From: Scytonema hofmannii PCC 7110
GTDB lineage: Bacteria; Cyanobacteriota; Cyanobacteriia; Cyanobacteriales; Nostocaceae
Reading direction: 5' to 3'
Length of the DNA: 64,000 nucleotides
NCBI RefSeq assembly: GCF_000346485.2
Contig: NZ_KQ976354.1
Span: 496,001-560,000, forward strand
Translations under genes and position numbers: made by a program
Shown: one piece after another, positions 1 through 8,296 of the stretch
Numbering within the stretch: the first letter of the stretch is position 1
Layout: every line of letters starts with the position of its first letter
The notes under the pieces: generated by a model
Seen by the model: the letters and a program-made list of their open reading frames with translations, nothing else
Database searches by the model: none
What the model was told of the DNA's origin: nothing

Positions 1-1618
1 GTCTCCCCATCTCAGATGGTGCAATTCCAAGACCCGTGTCTTCTACTTCAAAATGAAGTTTACGAGTTGTCGAGACTGGTCTTGGTGCGTCTATACCCGA
101 TTGGGGAGTCAGTTGGTTTGTTTGTCCATTCCCCATTTTCACACGAACCGCCACACCACCTTCTTCAGTAAATTTAATTGCATTACCAATCAAGTTAATC
201 AAAACCTGGCGCAATTTGCTTTCATCTGTTTGCACATATCTGGAAACTTCAGGGTAGCGATCGAATATCAGCTTTAAACCTTTAGATTCTGCTTTTTGTC
301 GAAACATCTCTTCTAAAGAGTCAAGCATACCGTACAAGTCAAAACCATTTTCATTCAGTGTTGTTCTGCCCGCCTCAATTTTGGACATGGACAGCACATC
401 ATTAATTAATGTTAACAAATGCTCGCCACTGCGGCTAATAATCTCAAGTTGTTCGAGTTGAGAAGAGTGGAAAGATGGGTCGCGAGTCAACAGTTGGGTA
501 AAGCCGAGGATTGTATTGAGGGGAGTACGGAGTTCGTGGCTCATATTTGCCAGAAATTCACTTTTGGCGCGGTTAGCTGCCTCTGCTTCATAAGCTTTTT
601 GTTCCAATTTGCGACTGTAATTTTCTAACTGCTGTCGAGAGATTTTTAATTGTCGTGTCAGCCAATAAACCCCAATCAAGAGGAAACCCACTGATATCAG
701 CCCGACTAACACAATTGTTCCTGCCAGTTGACGTGCAGGCAAAAAAGCTTCTTCCTGCTGCATTTCTATTATAAGAGCAAGGTCTTGATCGTTCAGCCAA
801 CGGTACACCCCAATCACTGGCACGTTAGCATAGTTGTTATATAAATCCTCCCCACTGATGCCATTCATAGCATCATCTATACCTTTACTGCTTACACCCT
901 CCGGATACTCTTGTGTATTGGAGTATTCTTTAGAGATAAAAGTATTTTGCGTGATGAGCGAGCCAACTAAATAAGTTTCACCACTTTTACCCAAACCTTT
1001 TCGTTCTCGAACAATTTGGTCGATTCGTTCTAAATTTAGATGGGATAAAATCACTCCTTGGCGCATTCCCTTAGCATCGCGAAGAGGTGCGGCTAAGGTG
1101 ACTGATGGTTTATTGGTATCAGCAGAAACGTAGAAAATTGGATCGAAAGAATTGCCTGCTTCGACTGTTTCAATATATGTAATACTAGCTAAAATCTCGT
1201 ACTCATTTTTACGCCACTCGGTTGTGGATAAAATCACTTTATTTGTGCGGTCGATAATAAAAACTTCTTTAAAATTTGGTTTGAGTTTAACAACATTCTT
1301 TAAATATTCAGAGAGGAGAGCGTGAGAAATTTTATATTTTAGGTCAGTTGTTGGGCGATTTAAGAGTACCTTGACGTTTGCTTGTACGTCTGGAAACTGA
1401 GTGACAAGCAAAAAATCTCGCTGTTGATCCTCAAACCAACGAGTAATTTCTCCTTCTTTAAGGGTTGCAGTCACGCGCAACCGATTGAAAGCAGCCGCTT
1501 TTAGCGCCTCCCTCGCTTTAAAAAAGGCGACGCTTCCCACAACACCGACAGTAAATAAAGATAAAATTAGAAAGGAACTGGCGACTTTGGTGGTTAGGTG
1601 CTGATTCCAAGAATTCAT
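1..1618 (-). CDS. Membrane sensor histidine kinase, 3' end beyond window
   Basis: Partial gene read from ATG at 1618 to the window edge, about 539 codons visible. A hydrophobic segment at residues 12-32 starts the protein, followed by a roughly 260-residue extracytoplasmic region of dCache-like size, a second membrane segment near residue 305, a short coiled coil, then the HisKA domain with the phospho-acceptor motif NMSHELRTPLN (His near 361). The N box (LRQVLINLIGNAIKF) and the start of the G1 box (EDTGLGIAPSE) are present before the sequence runs out. It autophosphorylates on His and passes phosphate to a response regulator. The rest of the ATPase domain and any receiver domain lie outside the window. 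The ligand cannot be read from the sequence. Confidence 0.9.
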   Translation of the reverse strand, partial: MNSWNQHLTTKVASSFLILSLFTVGVVGSVAFFKAREALKAAAFNRLRVTATLKEGEITRWFEDQQRDFLLVTQFPDVQANVKVLLNRPTTDLKYKISHALLSEYLKNVVKLKPNFKEVFIIDRTNKVILSTTEWRKNEYEILASITYIETVEAGNSFDPIFYVSADTNKPSVTLAAPLRDAKGMRQGVILSHLNLERIDQIVRERKGLGKSGETYLVGSLITQNTFISKEYSNTQEYPEGVSSKGIDDAMNGISGEDLYNNYANVPVIGVYRWLNDQDLALIIEMQQEEAFLPARQLAGTIVLVGLISVGFLLIGVYWLTRQLKISRQQLENYSRKLEQKAYEAEAANRAKSEFLANMSHELRTPLNTILGFTQLLTRDPSFHSSQLEQLEIISRSGEHLLTLINDVLSMSKIEAGRTTLNENGFDLYGMLDSLEEMFRQKAESKGLKLIFDRYPEVSRYVQTDESKLRQVLINLIGNAIKFTEEGGVAVRVKMGNGQTNQLTPQSGIDAPRPVSTTRKLHFEVEDTGLGIAPSEMGR

Positions 1619-1712
1619 AAATTTACGGATGCCTTTGTTGCTTCTGCTACCCAGACGTAAAACCAGATAACTAAATCCTGGAGTATCTTGGAGTAAAGCG
1701 TTGTTTTATTTC

Positions 1713-2294
1713 ATGAAGTATCTTTCACCAATTCAAGCACAAAAACTCTACGGTTATCACCCAAAAACTCTGGCTAATTGGGCGGATGAAGGAAAAGTTG
1801 AGTATATCCGCACACCAGGTGGACAAAGACGCTACTTAGCTTCGTCCCTAGAATCTAGAGTACAAGCCAAACCTATTGAAAGAACCGTTCTTTACTGTAG
1901 AGTATCTACCCAATCACAAAAAGTTCTGCTTGATACTCAAGTTATCGAATTATCCAGACGCGCACCTGATTCCGAAGTCATTAGAGAAATAGGGTCAGGA
2001 ATGAATTTCAAGCGGAAAAAGTTTATGGCATTGATGCAACGAGTGGCCTCAAGAGAGGTCACACAGATAGTTGTCGGGCATAAAGACAGGTTGTGTCGTT
2101 TCGGTTTTGACTTTGTGGAATGGTTTTGCAATATCAACGGATGCAAAATCACAGTACTGGGAAAAACCGAACTGAGTCCTCACCAAGAGTTGATGCAAGA
2201 CTTTATGGCTATTATGCACTGTTTTAGCTCGAAGCTTTATTTTCTGAGAAAATACAAAGAAAAAATTTTTAACGACCCAGAAAAACCGGAGTGA
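1713..2294 (+). CDS. tnpA: IS607-family serine recombinase (transposase)
   Basis: 193 residues from ATG 1713; a TTG 12 bases upstream is less likely. Residues 1-45 form a MerR-like helix-turn-helix (PIQAQKLYGYHPKTLANWADE, then TPGGQRRY). The serine-recombinase domain follows: YCRVSTQSQ contains the catalytic Ser, and HKDRLCRFG is the conserved Asp-Arg/Arg motif. It cuts and rejoins DNA at the transposon ends through a 5'-phosphoserine link. The C-terminal end looks diverged from the usual LLAIVTSFSARLYG pattern (here FMAIMHCFSSKLYF). Activity is plausible but unproven. The stop is two bases before the tnpB start, so the two are translated from one transcript. Confidence 0.88.
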   Translation: MKYLSPIQAQKLYGYHPKTLANWADEGKVEYIRTPGGQRRYLASSLESRVQAKPIERTVLYCRVSTQSQKVLLDTQVIELSRRAPDSEVIREIGSGMNFKRKKFMALMQRVASREVTQIVVGHKDRLCRFGFDFVEWFCNINGCKITVLGKTELSPHQELMQDFMAIMHCFSSKLYFLRKYKEKIFNDPEKPE

Positions 2295-2295
2295 A

Positions 2296-3714
2296 ATGGG
2301 GTATAATGGCAAGAGGTCGAAACAAAGCAGTAAAATTATGGCACTAAAACGCAAAAAAGGTTATTCAATCGAATCTAAAACAGCACGCTTTACATTGAAG
2401 CGTGATGGGATTGACTTGGATGAAACAAAAGAAGCTTTTAACGAATTGGTGTCATTTTACTTCGCTGTTGTCGCCACCCACCCAGAAGGCACAGATAAAG
2501 CCAACGAATACTACAAGGTGTATGAGGGATTAACTTTAGGCGAAAAACCTCAATATCCTTTACCTTTCGATGCTCCATCTGTGTTTCGCCGTGCAGCCAT
2601 CAAGAAAGCAATTGGAGCGTACAAATCTTGGAAAACTCATTATGACAAGTGGTCATCTCGACCACCGCGACACAGAAAACATCGACCGCCAGTGCAGCCA
2701 CGTTCCTTTAACTTCAACCCAGTATTTTACTCTGGTATGTGGAAAGAGGATACGGGCAATAGCATTATGCTGAAAGTTCGTAGAAATCATGCCTGGATTT
2801 GGATGAAGTTCCAATATCAAAGCTACGACTTTGGAGCGGCATGGTCCAAGGTATCACCAACAGTCACCTTAAAAGGTGGTCAAGCATACTTAGACTTCAC
2901 TATCGAAAAATACGTACCAGCAACAGGAGGATTAAAAACTGTCATTGGGCAGTCAGATTTACGTATCTGTTGTGTTGATTTAGATTTAGATGGAAACATC
3001 GCTACTTGCACTGTTCTAGAAACCGACGATAACGGGGTTGTACACGAAATTAGCCGTATGACTGTATCCGGTCATGCAGCCCATGTCAGTCGTAGGAAGA
3101 GGGATTTAGGTCGGATTGCACGTAAGATGAACCAAACTGGCTCCTTTGACAAAGGCTTTGCTAGCACCTTATTTGCCAAGATATCTCGTCGAGAGCGCAA
3201 TGAAGGCTTTAGAATAGCCAACGAGATCGTGGAATTTGCTCACCGTCATGGCTGTAAAGTCATTGTTTTCGAGCATCTTGGCAATCTAAAACCCAAGCGG
3301 GGCAAGTATTCAAAGCGTTCCAATCAAAAGAGAGCGTATTGGCTTAAAGGTAAGGTTGTTGATCGTGTTCGTCGCATAGCTTATCAACGCTATGGTATCC
3401 TCACGGCTAGAGTTAATCCTAAAGATACTTCTCGGTTGTGTGCTGTGAATGGAGTAGAAGTTTGGAGAGGAAATCATTACTTACCGACCCTCTTAGAGTT
3501 CTGTCAACCTTACCAGTATGGCGGAAAGTGTTTTGCCACCGTAACGGGGCAGCGCGGAAGTTCAGCCTTGAACGCAGCACGTAACGTTGGGTTGAGGTTT
3601 CTATCTCGTAGATTTGATAAGCCAACACTCGCAGTAGAGAAGGCTGGCATCGTCCGAAAAGCCATGCCTGTAAAGGCAGGGTGTGATAAGGTTGCAAGCA
3701 AAGTCGGTGGCTAA
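2296..3714 (+). CDS. tnpB: TnpB (RuvC-like) of IS607 type, probably nuclease-dead
   Basis: 472 residues from ATG 2296; an alternative start is ATG 2338. TnpB proteins are RNA-guided nucleases, the ancestors of Cas12. Here RuvC-I Asp is kept (CVDLDLDGN, D228) and RuvC-II Glu is kept (VIVFEHLGN, E326), as is the arginine-rich stretch KRGKYSKRSNQKRAYWLKGK. The third site, normally GNADRNAS, reads GSSALNAARN, so the Asp is replaced by Ala near residue 425. The zinc finger, normally CxxC...CxxC, keeps only one Cys of each pair (C382 and C412). The reading frame is open throughout, which is unusual for a decaying transposon gene. It may be a dead remnant or a guide-RNA-binding protein without cutting activity. 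Confidence 0.85.
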   Translation: MGYNGKRSKQSSKIMALKRKKGYSIESKTARFTLKRDGIDLDETKEAFNELVSFYFAVVATHPEGTDKANEYYKVYEGLTLGEKPQYPLPFDAPSVFRRAAIKKAIGAYKSWKTHYDKWSSRPPRHRKHRPPVQPRSFNFNPVFYSGMWKEDTGNSIMLKVRRNHAWIWMKFQYQSYDFGAAWSKVSPTVTLKGGQAYLDFTIEKYVPATGGLKTVIGQSDLRICCVDLDLDGNIATCTVLETDDNGVVHEISRMTVSGHAAHVSRRKRDLGRIARKMNQTGSFDKGFASTLFAKISRRERNEGFRIANEIVEFAHRHGCKVIVFEHLGNLKPKRGKYSKRSNQKRAYWLKGKVVDRVRRIAYQRYGILTARVNPKDTSRLCAVNGVEVWRGNHYLPTLLEFCQPYQYGGKCFATVTGQRGSSALNAARNVGLRFLSRRFDKPTLAVEKAGIVRKAMPVKAGCDKVASKVGG

Positions 3715-3952
3715 CCGTACCCCAATCTTATCACGGGTGTTGTGTAAACGCCTCGTGGTTCTCTCCTACCATCCTACGCTTATCCGGTTTGCTCTACGAG
3801 CATTGATTCTAGGTAACGCGCTCACAGAGGAGAGCAGAAATGAAAAGTTATAGTTGACCCCGGTTGACTCCGCTTTTTGCTTACACAAGTAAATTGATTG
3901 ATTTGATTGGTAAAAACAGATCTTTATTACAATACCTTCGCCAAAAAAAACA

Positions 3953-4013
3953 GGGCGTTTTGTAGTAGAGTTGTTGTTTACCACAACGACAACTCCAATT
4001 CTACAAAACGCCC
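3953..4013. terminator. Long hairpin, possible bidirectional terminator or repeat
   Basis: GGGCGTTTTGTAG at 3953 pairs perfectly (13 bp) with CTACAAAACGCCC ending at 4013, and a second inner stem GAGTTGT/ACAACTC extends it. A run of eight A lies just before the left arm, so on the minus strand the hairpin is followed by a U-tract, as in a Rho-independent terminator. It could equally be an intergenic palindromic repeat. It lies in the 577-bp gap after tnpB, in which no convincing gene was found. Confidence 0.5.
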
Positions 4014-4181
4014 ACTTAGATATACTAACACTTCTTTTAAGCTGGCATAGGCTTTAAAACTTTTCACTTTATTGCTAACAACACAAAAAAACCCCAATAC
4101 CTGAAACTGCATTACAGCATATGGGGGATAGTAGTCCAGTTCGTTTGCTTTTACATACTATGAGTTTGCACACTAATCATG

Positions 4182-4222
4182 ATTTGGGTATTGCATGAAA
4201 CAATAATGAAAAAAACATGAGA
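4182..4222. repeat. Copy 1 of a 41-bp intergenic repeat
   Basis: ATTTGGGTATTGCATGAAAC followed by AATAATGAAAAA and CATGAGA. The same run, with about three changes, is at 39819-39859. Here it ends in an inverted repeat CATGAG-attatt-CTCATG. It overlaps no gene in either place. The role is unknown. Confidence 0.6.
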
Positions 4223-4291
4223 TTATTCTCATGACCTATCAAAAAAATTTGAGAGTGCGATCGTTCTTCCGTTGAGAGTGGGGGATCTGTG

Positions 4292-4606
4292 CTATAGCAA
4301 TTCTACTTCTTGCAAGCGTTCGATTAAGCGGTAATGGGCATCTGGAAATTCCCTCAAACGCTGAAGTCGGGTATGGAAATCAACCATTGCATCATATGGC
4401 ATTACCAAAAGCTTTAATCCGATCGCGTCTGGGTCAACGTCAGTCTCTATGTCACTTGCATCATGCTTAATAGAATTTGTCGCTTTAGTCACCTCAGCAA
4501 TGAAGCCAAGCAACTCGCACTGCTTACCTCTCAGTACCTTAATTATGAAATTTAGTTCAGATCTTGAGAAATATTCTTTTCTGTAAGTTATATAAGTTTG
4601 ATACAT
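4292..4606 (-). CDS. Hypothetical 104-residue protein
   Basis: Small soluble protein starting MYQTYITYRKEYF and ending in a Leu/Glu-rich helix (RLIERLQEVELL). No signal peptide or membrane segment is visible, and I do not recognise a family. The composition (mixed charged and hydrophobic residues, regular helix periodicity) is that of a real protein. It stands alone: the nearest gene on the same strand is the DppC-like permease more than 1 kb away, and the IS607 element is on the other side. The function cannot be inferred. Confidence 0.6.
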   Translation of the reverse strand: MYQTYITYRKEYFSRSELNFIIKVLRGKQCELLGFIAEVTKATNSIKHDASDIETDVDPDAIGLKLLVMPYDAMVDFHTRLQRLREFPDAHYRLIERLQEVELL

Positions 4607-5100
4607 ACGTCTATACGTAAGGTTAACAACTTAACTGTAATTTTATTTTTTTTTAATTGTTTTCTGTAAACAAAAAATATATTCTGTGCAGGAAAACATT
4701 GAAAAAACTTACTGATTTTTTAACGGCATGACGATTATTTTGAGGCGGAATTTTCTGTGCATTTGACGATATAACAACAGTATAGTCGTCAAACAACGCT
4801 TTTGAACAGTAATCGAAACCGAAAAAAATAAGTGACTTATTTCTAATTTTTTTCGACTTTAAAATTGCCTCTCTCAGAGGAGATTTTAAAAGGAGCTTTT
4901 GCTCTATTAGTAAGCACAACGAAGTATTTCAGTACACAGATAAAAGCTCGATTTTTGATTGCAGTTGCCCTAAGTCAGAACGGGGAAATTATACCTTATA
5001 AAAGTTTTAAAACATCCCCTTATGGTATGGAGCGATCGCGCACAAAATTGATATAACATGATGACCAGAAAATATTTAGCGTAATTCTCAGAAGGAAACA
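4607..5100. other. AT-rich intergenic region without a clear gene
   Basis: Two short reading frames cross this gap on opposite strands, but neither has protein-like composition or a ribosome site. The last 20 bases contain the AGAAGGA ribosome site of the next gene. Nothing else was found. Confidence 0.4.
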
Positions 5101-5403
5101 ATGATTATTTCTGACTTGAACTTTTGTGAAGCCGTAGAATTTCCCAACCAAATTCTTGGCGGAGCAACCGCTATTGCTATCGGTGATGCATATGCTTATC
5201 CAGGTGGCGCTGAAGCTATAGGATCTGCTTATGCTGAAGGAGATATCACTTACACTAATGCTACTACTCATGTCTCTGTTAAGGAGAAAAAAAATGTGAT
5301 CCAAAGCAAGGCGAAGGTAAAAGTGGATGCTTTGGCTATAGATGAGAATGGTGTTGCTAAGGCAAAAATTCGTGATAATGACGTTTACGTTATGCACATA
5401 TAA
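5101..5403 (+). CDS. Small Ala/Gly-rich protein with double-glycine leader-like start
   Basis: 100 residues, preceded by the good ribosome site AGAAGGA seven bases before ATG. The first 21 residues, MIISDLNFCEAVEF then PNQILGG, look like the acidic leaders ending in Gly-Gly that C39-peptidase ABC transporters cut, with ISDLN near the start. Residues 22-50 are rich in Ala, Gly and aromatic residues (ATAIAIGDAYAYPGGAEAIG), and the tail is charged (KEKKNVIQSKAKVKV). Similar short proteins starting with IISDLN are common in Nostocales. No transporter or modifying enzyme is adjacent. A secreted peptide precursor is an inference; it might instead be a non-secreted small protein. Confidence 0.6.
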   Translation: MIISDLNFCEAVEFPNQILGGATAIAIGDAYAYPGGAEAIGSAYAEGDITYTNATTHVSVKEKKNVIQSKAKVKVDALAIDENGVAKAKIRDNDVYVMHI

Positions 5404-5480
5404 TAGTTAACACAAATGAGAAATTTAACATTGCGCCTTATTATCGCTCTTTCATCACTAAGCGCGAGAGAATAATTGAG

Positions 5481-5535
5481 GCGATTGGAAGTCGCGGCTA
5501 TACAAACGTTAGTCCGCCTATGCGGACTTACGCAT
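5481..5535. repeat. Dispersed repeat with GTCGCGGCTATACAAAC core
   Basis: GAAGTCGCGGCTATACAAAC, then AGTCCGCCTATGCGGACTTA, which folds as a hairpin. Related copies are at 30334-30440 and 40225-40275. All lie between genes. Confidence 0.6.
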
Positions 5536-5620
5536 TGACAGAAAACGTCAGATATGAAGTGAGCATATTTAGCGCCTCAACGTTTGATTTTTTAACGAAT
5601 AAGAACCAACATTACCAACC

Positions 5621-5648
5621 GTAGGGGCGCAAGGCATTGCGCCCCTAC
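5621..5648. repeat. Palindromic repeat
   Basis: GTAGGGGCGCAA-GGCA-TTGCGCCCCTAC, a 12-bp perfect stem with a four-base loop, between a small protein gene and the converging permease gene. It could terminate transcription from either side, though no U-tract follows. Confidence 0.55.
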
Positions 5649-5716
5649 AAGTCTAAAACGACCATTATTCGTTGATGCATATAACGGTTAATTTGTACAG
5701 TGCGTAAGTTCTAGTA

Positions 5717-6835
5717 TCACCTTTGCAAACTACGGGGATCGAGGGCGTCCCTCAGCCCATCACCCAGTAAGTTGAAAGACAACACTGTCAGAATAATTAA
5801 AATTGCTGGAGGCCAGATCAACCAAGGTTGTAATACCAGAATAGAAGCATTAGTTGCCAGAGATAACATATTACCCCAAGAAGGATCTGGCTGTTGAATT
5901 CCCAATCCAATCAGACTGAGTACGGCTTCTGCTCCAATGAAACTAGGAATAGCTAGGGTAGCAGAGATAACAATATAGCTCGCAGTTTGTGGCAGTACGT
6001 GACGAAGGATAATGTAAAGCGGTTTGCCTCCCATCGCTTTGGCTGCTTGGACATATTCTCGCTCTTTAATTGAAAGCACCTGTCCGCGAATAACCCTTGC
6101 TAATCCCGCCCAACTGATAAAGGAAGTAATGACGACAATGAGTAAAAAGCGTTGGGTATTAGATATACCTGGTGGTAAGACTGCTCCTAAAGTTACCAAA
6201 AGATAAATGCTGGGGAAAGTCATCAGCACTTCCGATAATCGCATGATGACACTATCTGTCCAGCTACCAAAATATCCAGAAATTCCACCTATAATTAGTC
6301 CCAAGGGAAAGGTCAGGAGAACTCCTATAATACCGATAAACAGGCTGATTCGACCACCGACAAGCAAACGACTTAACTGATCGCGTCCTTGGTCATCCGT
6401 ACCCACAAGGTTGAACTTTGCCTCACCGTCAGCACCGAACAAATGCCAATTTAAGGGGATACCGGGAATGATATCTACTTCTTCCCATTTAGGCGGGAGG
6501 GGTACGCTTAACTGAAATAAACGGTAAGTAGAACCTTGTACAAACAGCCGCAAAGGTGAAGGCTTTTTGTAGTTTACAATTAGTTCGCGATCGCCTGTTT
6601 CTAAATTTGTTTCTCCCTGAGTTGTGGGATAAATGTGAGGACCGATAAATTGTTTTGATTCTTGAGAAACCCAATAAACGCGAGTTGGTGGCAATAGAGA
6701 ACCATTGGGTTGAGAAGCATAGGGGTCATAAGGGGCGACAAAGTCAGCCGCAATAACTAGCGTATAGAAAATCAAGAGCACAATTGCCCCAAATTTCGCT
6801 AAAGGATTTTTCTTAAGTCTGTGCCACCAATTCAT
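5717..6835 (-). CDS. ABC transporter permease, DppC/OppC type
   Basis: 372 residues, inner-membrane permease for a dipeptide, oligopeptide or nickel-type substrate. The start MNWWHRLKKNPLAKFGAIVLLIFYT matches the short cytoplasmic tail and first helix of DppC. A roughly 100-residue extracytoplasmic insert (residues 40-145) follows, longer than in E. coli DppC. Then come the core helices with the EAA loop (EREYVQAAKAMGGKPLYIILRHVLPQ) that docks on the ATPase. The last helices end in NLLGDGLRDALDPR, the classic family C-terminus. DppC normally works with a DppB permease, two ATPases and a binding protein; none is adjacent, so partners are encoded elsewhere, as is common in cyanobacteria. Confidence 0.9.
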   Translation of the reverse strand: MNWWHRLKKNPLAKFGAIVLLIFYTLVIAADFVAPYDPYASQPNGSLLPPTRVYWVSQESKQFIGPHIYPTTQGETNLETGDRELIVNYKKPSPLRLFVQGSTYRLFQLSVPLPPKWEEVDIIPGIPLNWHLFGADGEAKFNLVGTDDQGRDQLSRLLVGGRISLFIGIIGVLLTFPLGLIIGGISGYFGSWTDSVIMRLSEVLMTFPSIYLLVTLGAVLPPGISNTQRFLLIVVITSFISWAGLARVIRGQVLSIKEREYVQAAKAMGGKPLYIILRHVLPQTASYIVISATLAIPSFIGAEAVLSLIGLGIQQPDPSWGNMLSLATNASILVLQPWLIWPPAILIILTVLSFNLLGDGLRDALDPRSLQR

Positions 6836-6840
6836 AGGGT

Positions 6841-6874
6841 TAGGGAGTAGGGAGTAGGGAGTAGGGAGTAGGGA
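6841..6874. repeat. Heptamer tandem repeat (GGGAGTA)
   Basis: Four consecutive TAGGGAG units with a fifth changed unit (TAGGGAC), 5 bp upstream of the permease start. Similar arrays occur at 26263-26320, 27380-27412 and 42805-42830. These are the short tandemly repeated repetitive sequences typical of heterocystous cyanobacteria. Confidence 0.8.
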
Positions 6875-6972
6875 CTAGTTTTGTAGGGTTTCGATTATAT
6901 ATCATTATGGACTCAGAAATTTCTCATCATTTATTTTTCTCATTCCTCACTTCTTCCTAAACCCCCTATCCC

Positions 6973-7848
6973 CTATGCACGAAGTTTCTCCATTAAATAC
7001 AAGTTATCTTCTTGAGATTTTTCGTGTTCTATAACAAACACGTTAGAGTAAAGATTAGCAATGATTTGTTTGCCTTGCTGTGTTAGAGAAAGGTAACGTA
7101 ATGCATCGCGAATGTATTGATAGACCACATTCCAATAAAACTTGGCGTAGTTTTTGCGTAAGTCGGCAGGGTTTTGGTAACCCAATACCTTATTCATACC
7201 AGTTTCTTCAAACTCGTAAAACAAAGAAGTAATCTTTTTTAAATAACGGGGATCACTTAACTGACCGATTAAATCAGCCCCACGCACCAATCCAGCAAAA
7301 CTATGTGTATCTTGGTGGTCATCTACAGCTGGTACTGGGAAGCGAGTTAATTCAATATTTCTCTTGATTACCTCAGCATCTATCAGTTTGTGACCGCCAA
7401 AACGTTCATCTATAAAGAGTTTAGCTCTATCAACATGGTGTGGAGTGAGACTGGCATCAGAAGCACCAGGTGCTAGACTAATCATTTTCCCGTCTTTACC
7501 CGTAGCATACAAGCCTTCTTCATCGCGGTCTAGACGGCATACCCCTTTCACATAACCAATGTCATGGCAAAGTAAGGAAATCATAAAATGCAACCAGTCT
7601 TCACTGGAAACCCCACCTTCACGGATGTGTTTGCCACGTAAAATTTCTTGCCCTACTAAGGTCACTAAGATAGAGTGTTCTACGTTATGATACAAAGCAT
7701 CGCTATTGGCAATATTTTCCAAAGCCATGTTACCCGCCCAAGCTATGATATCTTGGTAGTCGTGCTTATAACAGCCGTAAGTGCGAGTGTATCCTTCACG
7801 AATTTGCTCTACAAAGGTGTCTATTAAAATCTCAGTTGCATTAAACAT
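6973..7848 (-). CDS. HD-domain metal-dependent phosphohydrolase
   Basis: 291 residues. Two HD signatures are visible: LYHNVEHSILV (His ligand, residues 52-62) and LLCHDIGYVKG (His-Asp, near residue 94), followed by further conserved His residues (TPHHVDRAK). HD proteins hydrolyse phosphate esters, often of nucleotides or cyclic nucleotides, with bound metal. The protein is cytosolic, with no signal peptide. The gene stands alone, ending about 140 bases upstream of the permease start. The substrate is unknown. The start codon ATG 7848 gives MFNATEILIDTFVEQIREG, a typical beginning for this cyanobacterial group. Confidence 0.85.
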   Translation of the reverse strand: MFNATEILIDTFVEQIREGYTRTYGCYKHDYQDIIAWAGNMALENIANSDALYHNVEHSILVTLVGQEILRGKHIREGGVSSEDWLHFMISLLCHDIGYVKGVCRLDRDEEGLYATGKDGKMISLAPGASDASLTPHHVDRAKLFIDERFGGHKLIDAEVIKRNIELTRFPVPAVDDHQDTHSFAGLVRGADLIGQLSDPRYLKKITSLFYEFEETGMNKVLGYQNPADLRKNYAKFYWNVVYQYIRDALRYLSLTQQGKQIIANLYSNVFVIEHEKSQEDNLYLMEKLRA

Positions 7849-8025
7849 AGTAACTGCTCAATTTGATAAGAATTATTTATTCTTTTTCTTAATTTTTCAT
7901 AATTAGGCGATCGTTCCGGAGGTTACAGGTAACCCCTTGAACGCTCTTATGGAACGGATTCGCAAGTGGGTTGGCAAACAGCCAGATCACTAGTAAATCT
8001 TTCTGACTTTAGCACAGCAATAAAG

Positions 8026-8175
8026 CAGTGACCAGTGACCAGTGACCAGTGACCAGTGACCAGTGACCAGTGACCAATGACCAGTGACCAGTGACCAGTG
8101 ACCAGTGACCAGTGACCAGTGACCAGTGACCAGTGACCAATGACCAGTGACCAGTGACCAGTTACTGGTCACTGC
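8026..8175. repeat. CAGTGAC heptamer array, about 20 units
   Basis: Nearly perfect CAGTGAC units. Two units are changed to CAATGAC and lie exactly 63 bp (nine units) apart, suggesting that a nine-unit block was duplicated. The array ends in GTTACTGGTCACTG, an inverted copy, so the right end can fold back. A reading frame through it is only a translation of the repeat. The remaining gap between 7849 and 8296 holds nothing else. Confidence 0.95.
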
Positions 8176-8296
8176 TAAAGATATGACTTTGGTCATGTGT
8201 ATATTCCGAGGAATCACACAACCGAAAGCCGAAGTAATACGTCATATTTAATGTACAGCAATCATTTTTAAACTTTCTTAAGCAAAGCTGCTTATA

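Larger units (their letters stand above)
1713..3714 (+). mobile_element. IS607-type insertion sequence (tnpA + tnpB)
   Basis: A serine-recombinase tnpA is followed after one base by tnpB, the standard IS607 arrangement. IS607 elements have no terminal inverted repeats and make no target duplication, so the true ends cannot be placed by eye; the coordinates cover the coding part only. The element probably extends some tens of bases on each side, and the structured right-end RNA that TnpB binds would lie over or just after the 3' end of tnpB. Confidence 0.75.

Noticed and set aside
2049-2354. Minus-strand frames inside tnpA
   Set aside because: They are shadows of the IS607 recombinase, whose motifs are clear on the plus strand.
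3766-3984. 72-codon minus-strand frame after tnpB
   Set aside because: It runs through a hairpin and the end of the IS region, has no ribosome site and no recognisable domain.
8026-8175. Possible CRISPR array
   Set aside because: The units are 7 bp with no spacers; no cas gene is near. No other regular repeat-spacer pattern was seen in the window.
7990-8217. Open frame on the minus strand through the heptamer array
   Set aside because: It is a pure translation of CAGTGAC repeats with no other protein-like part.
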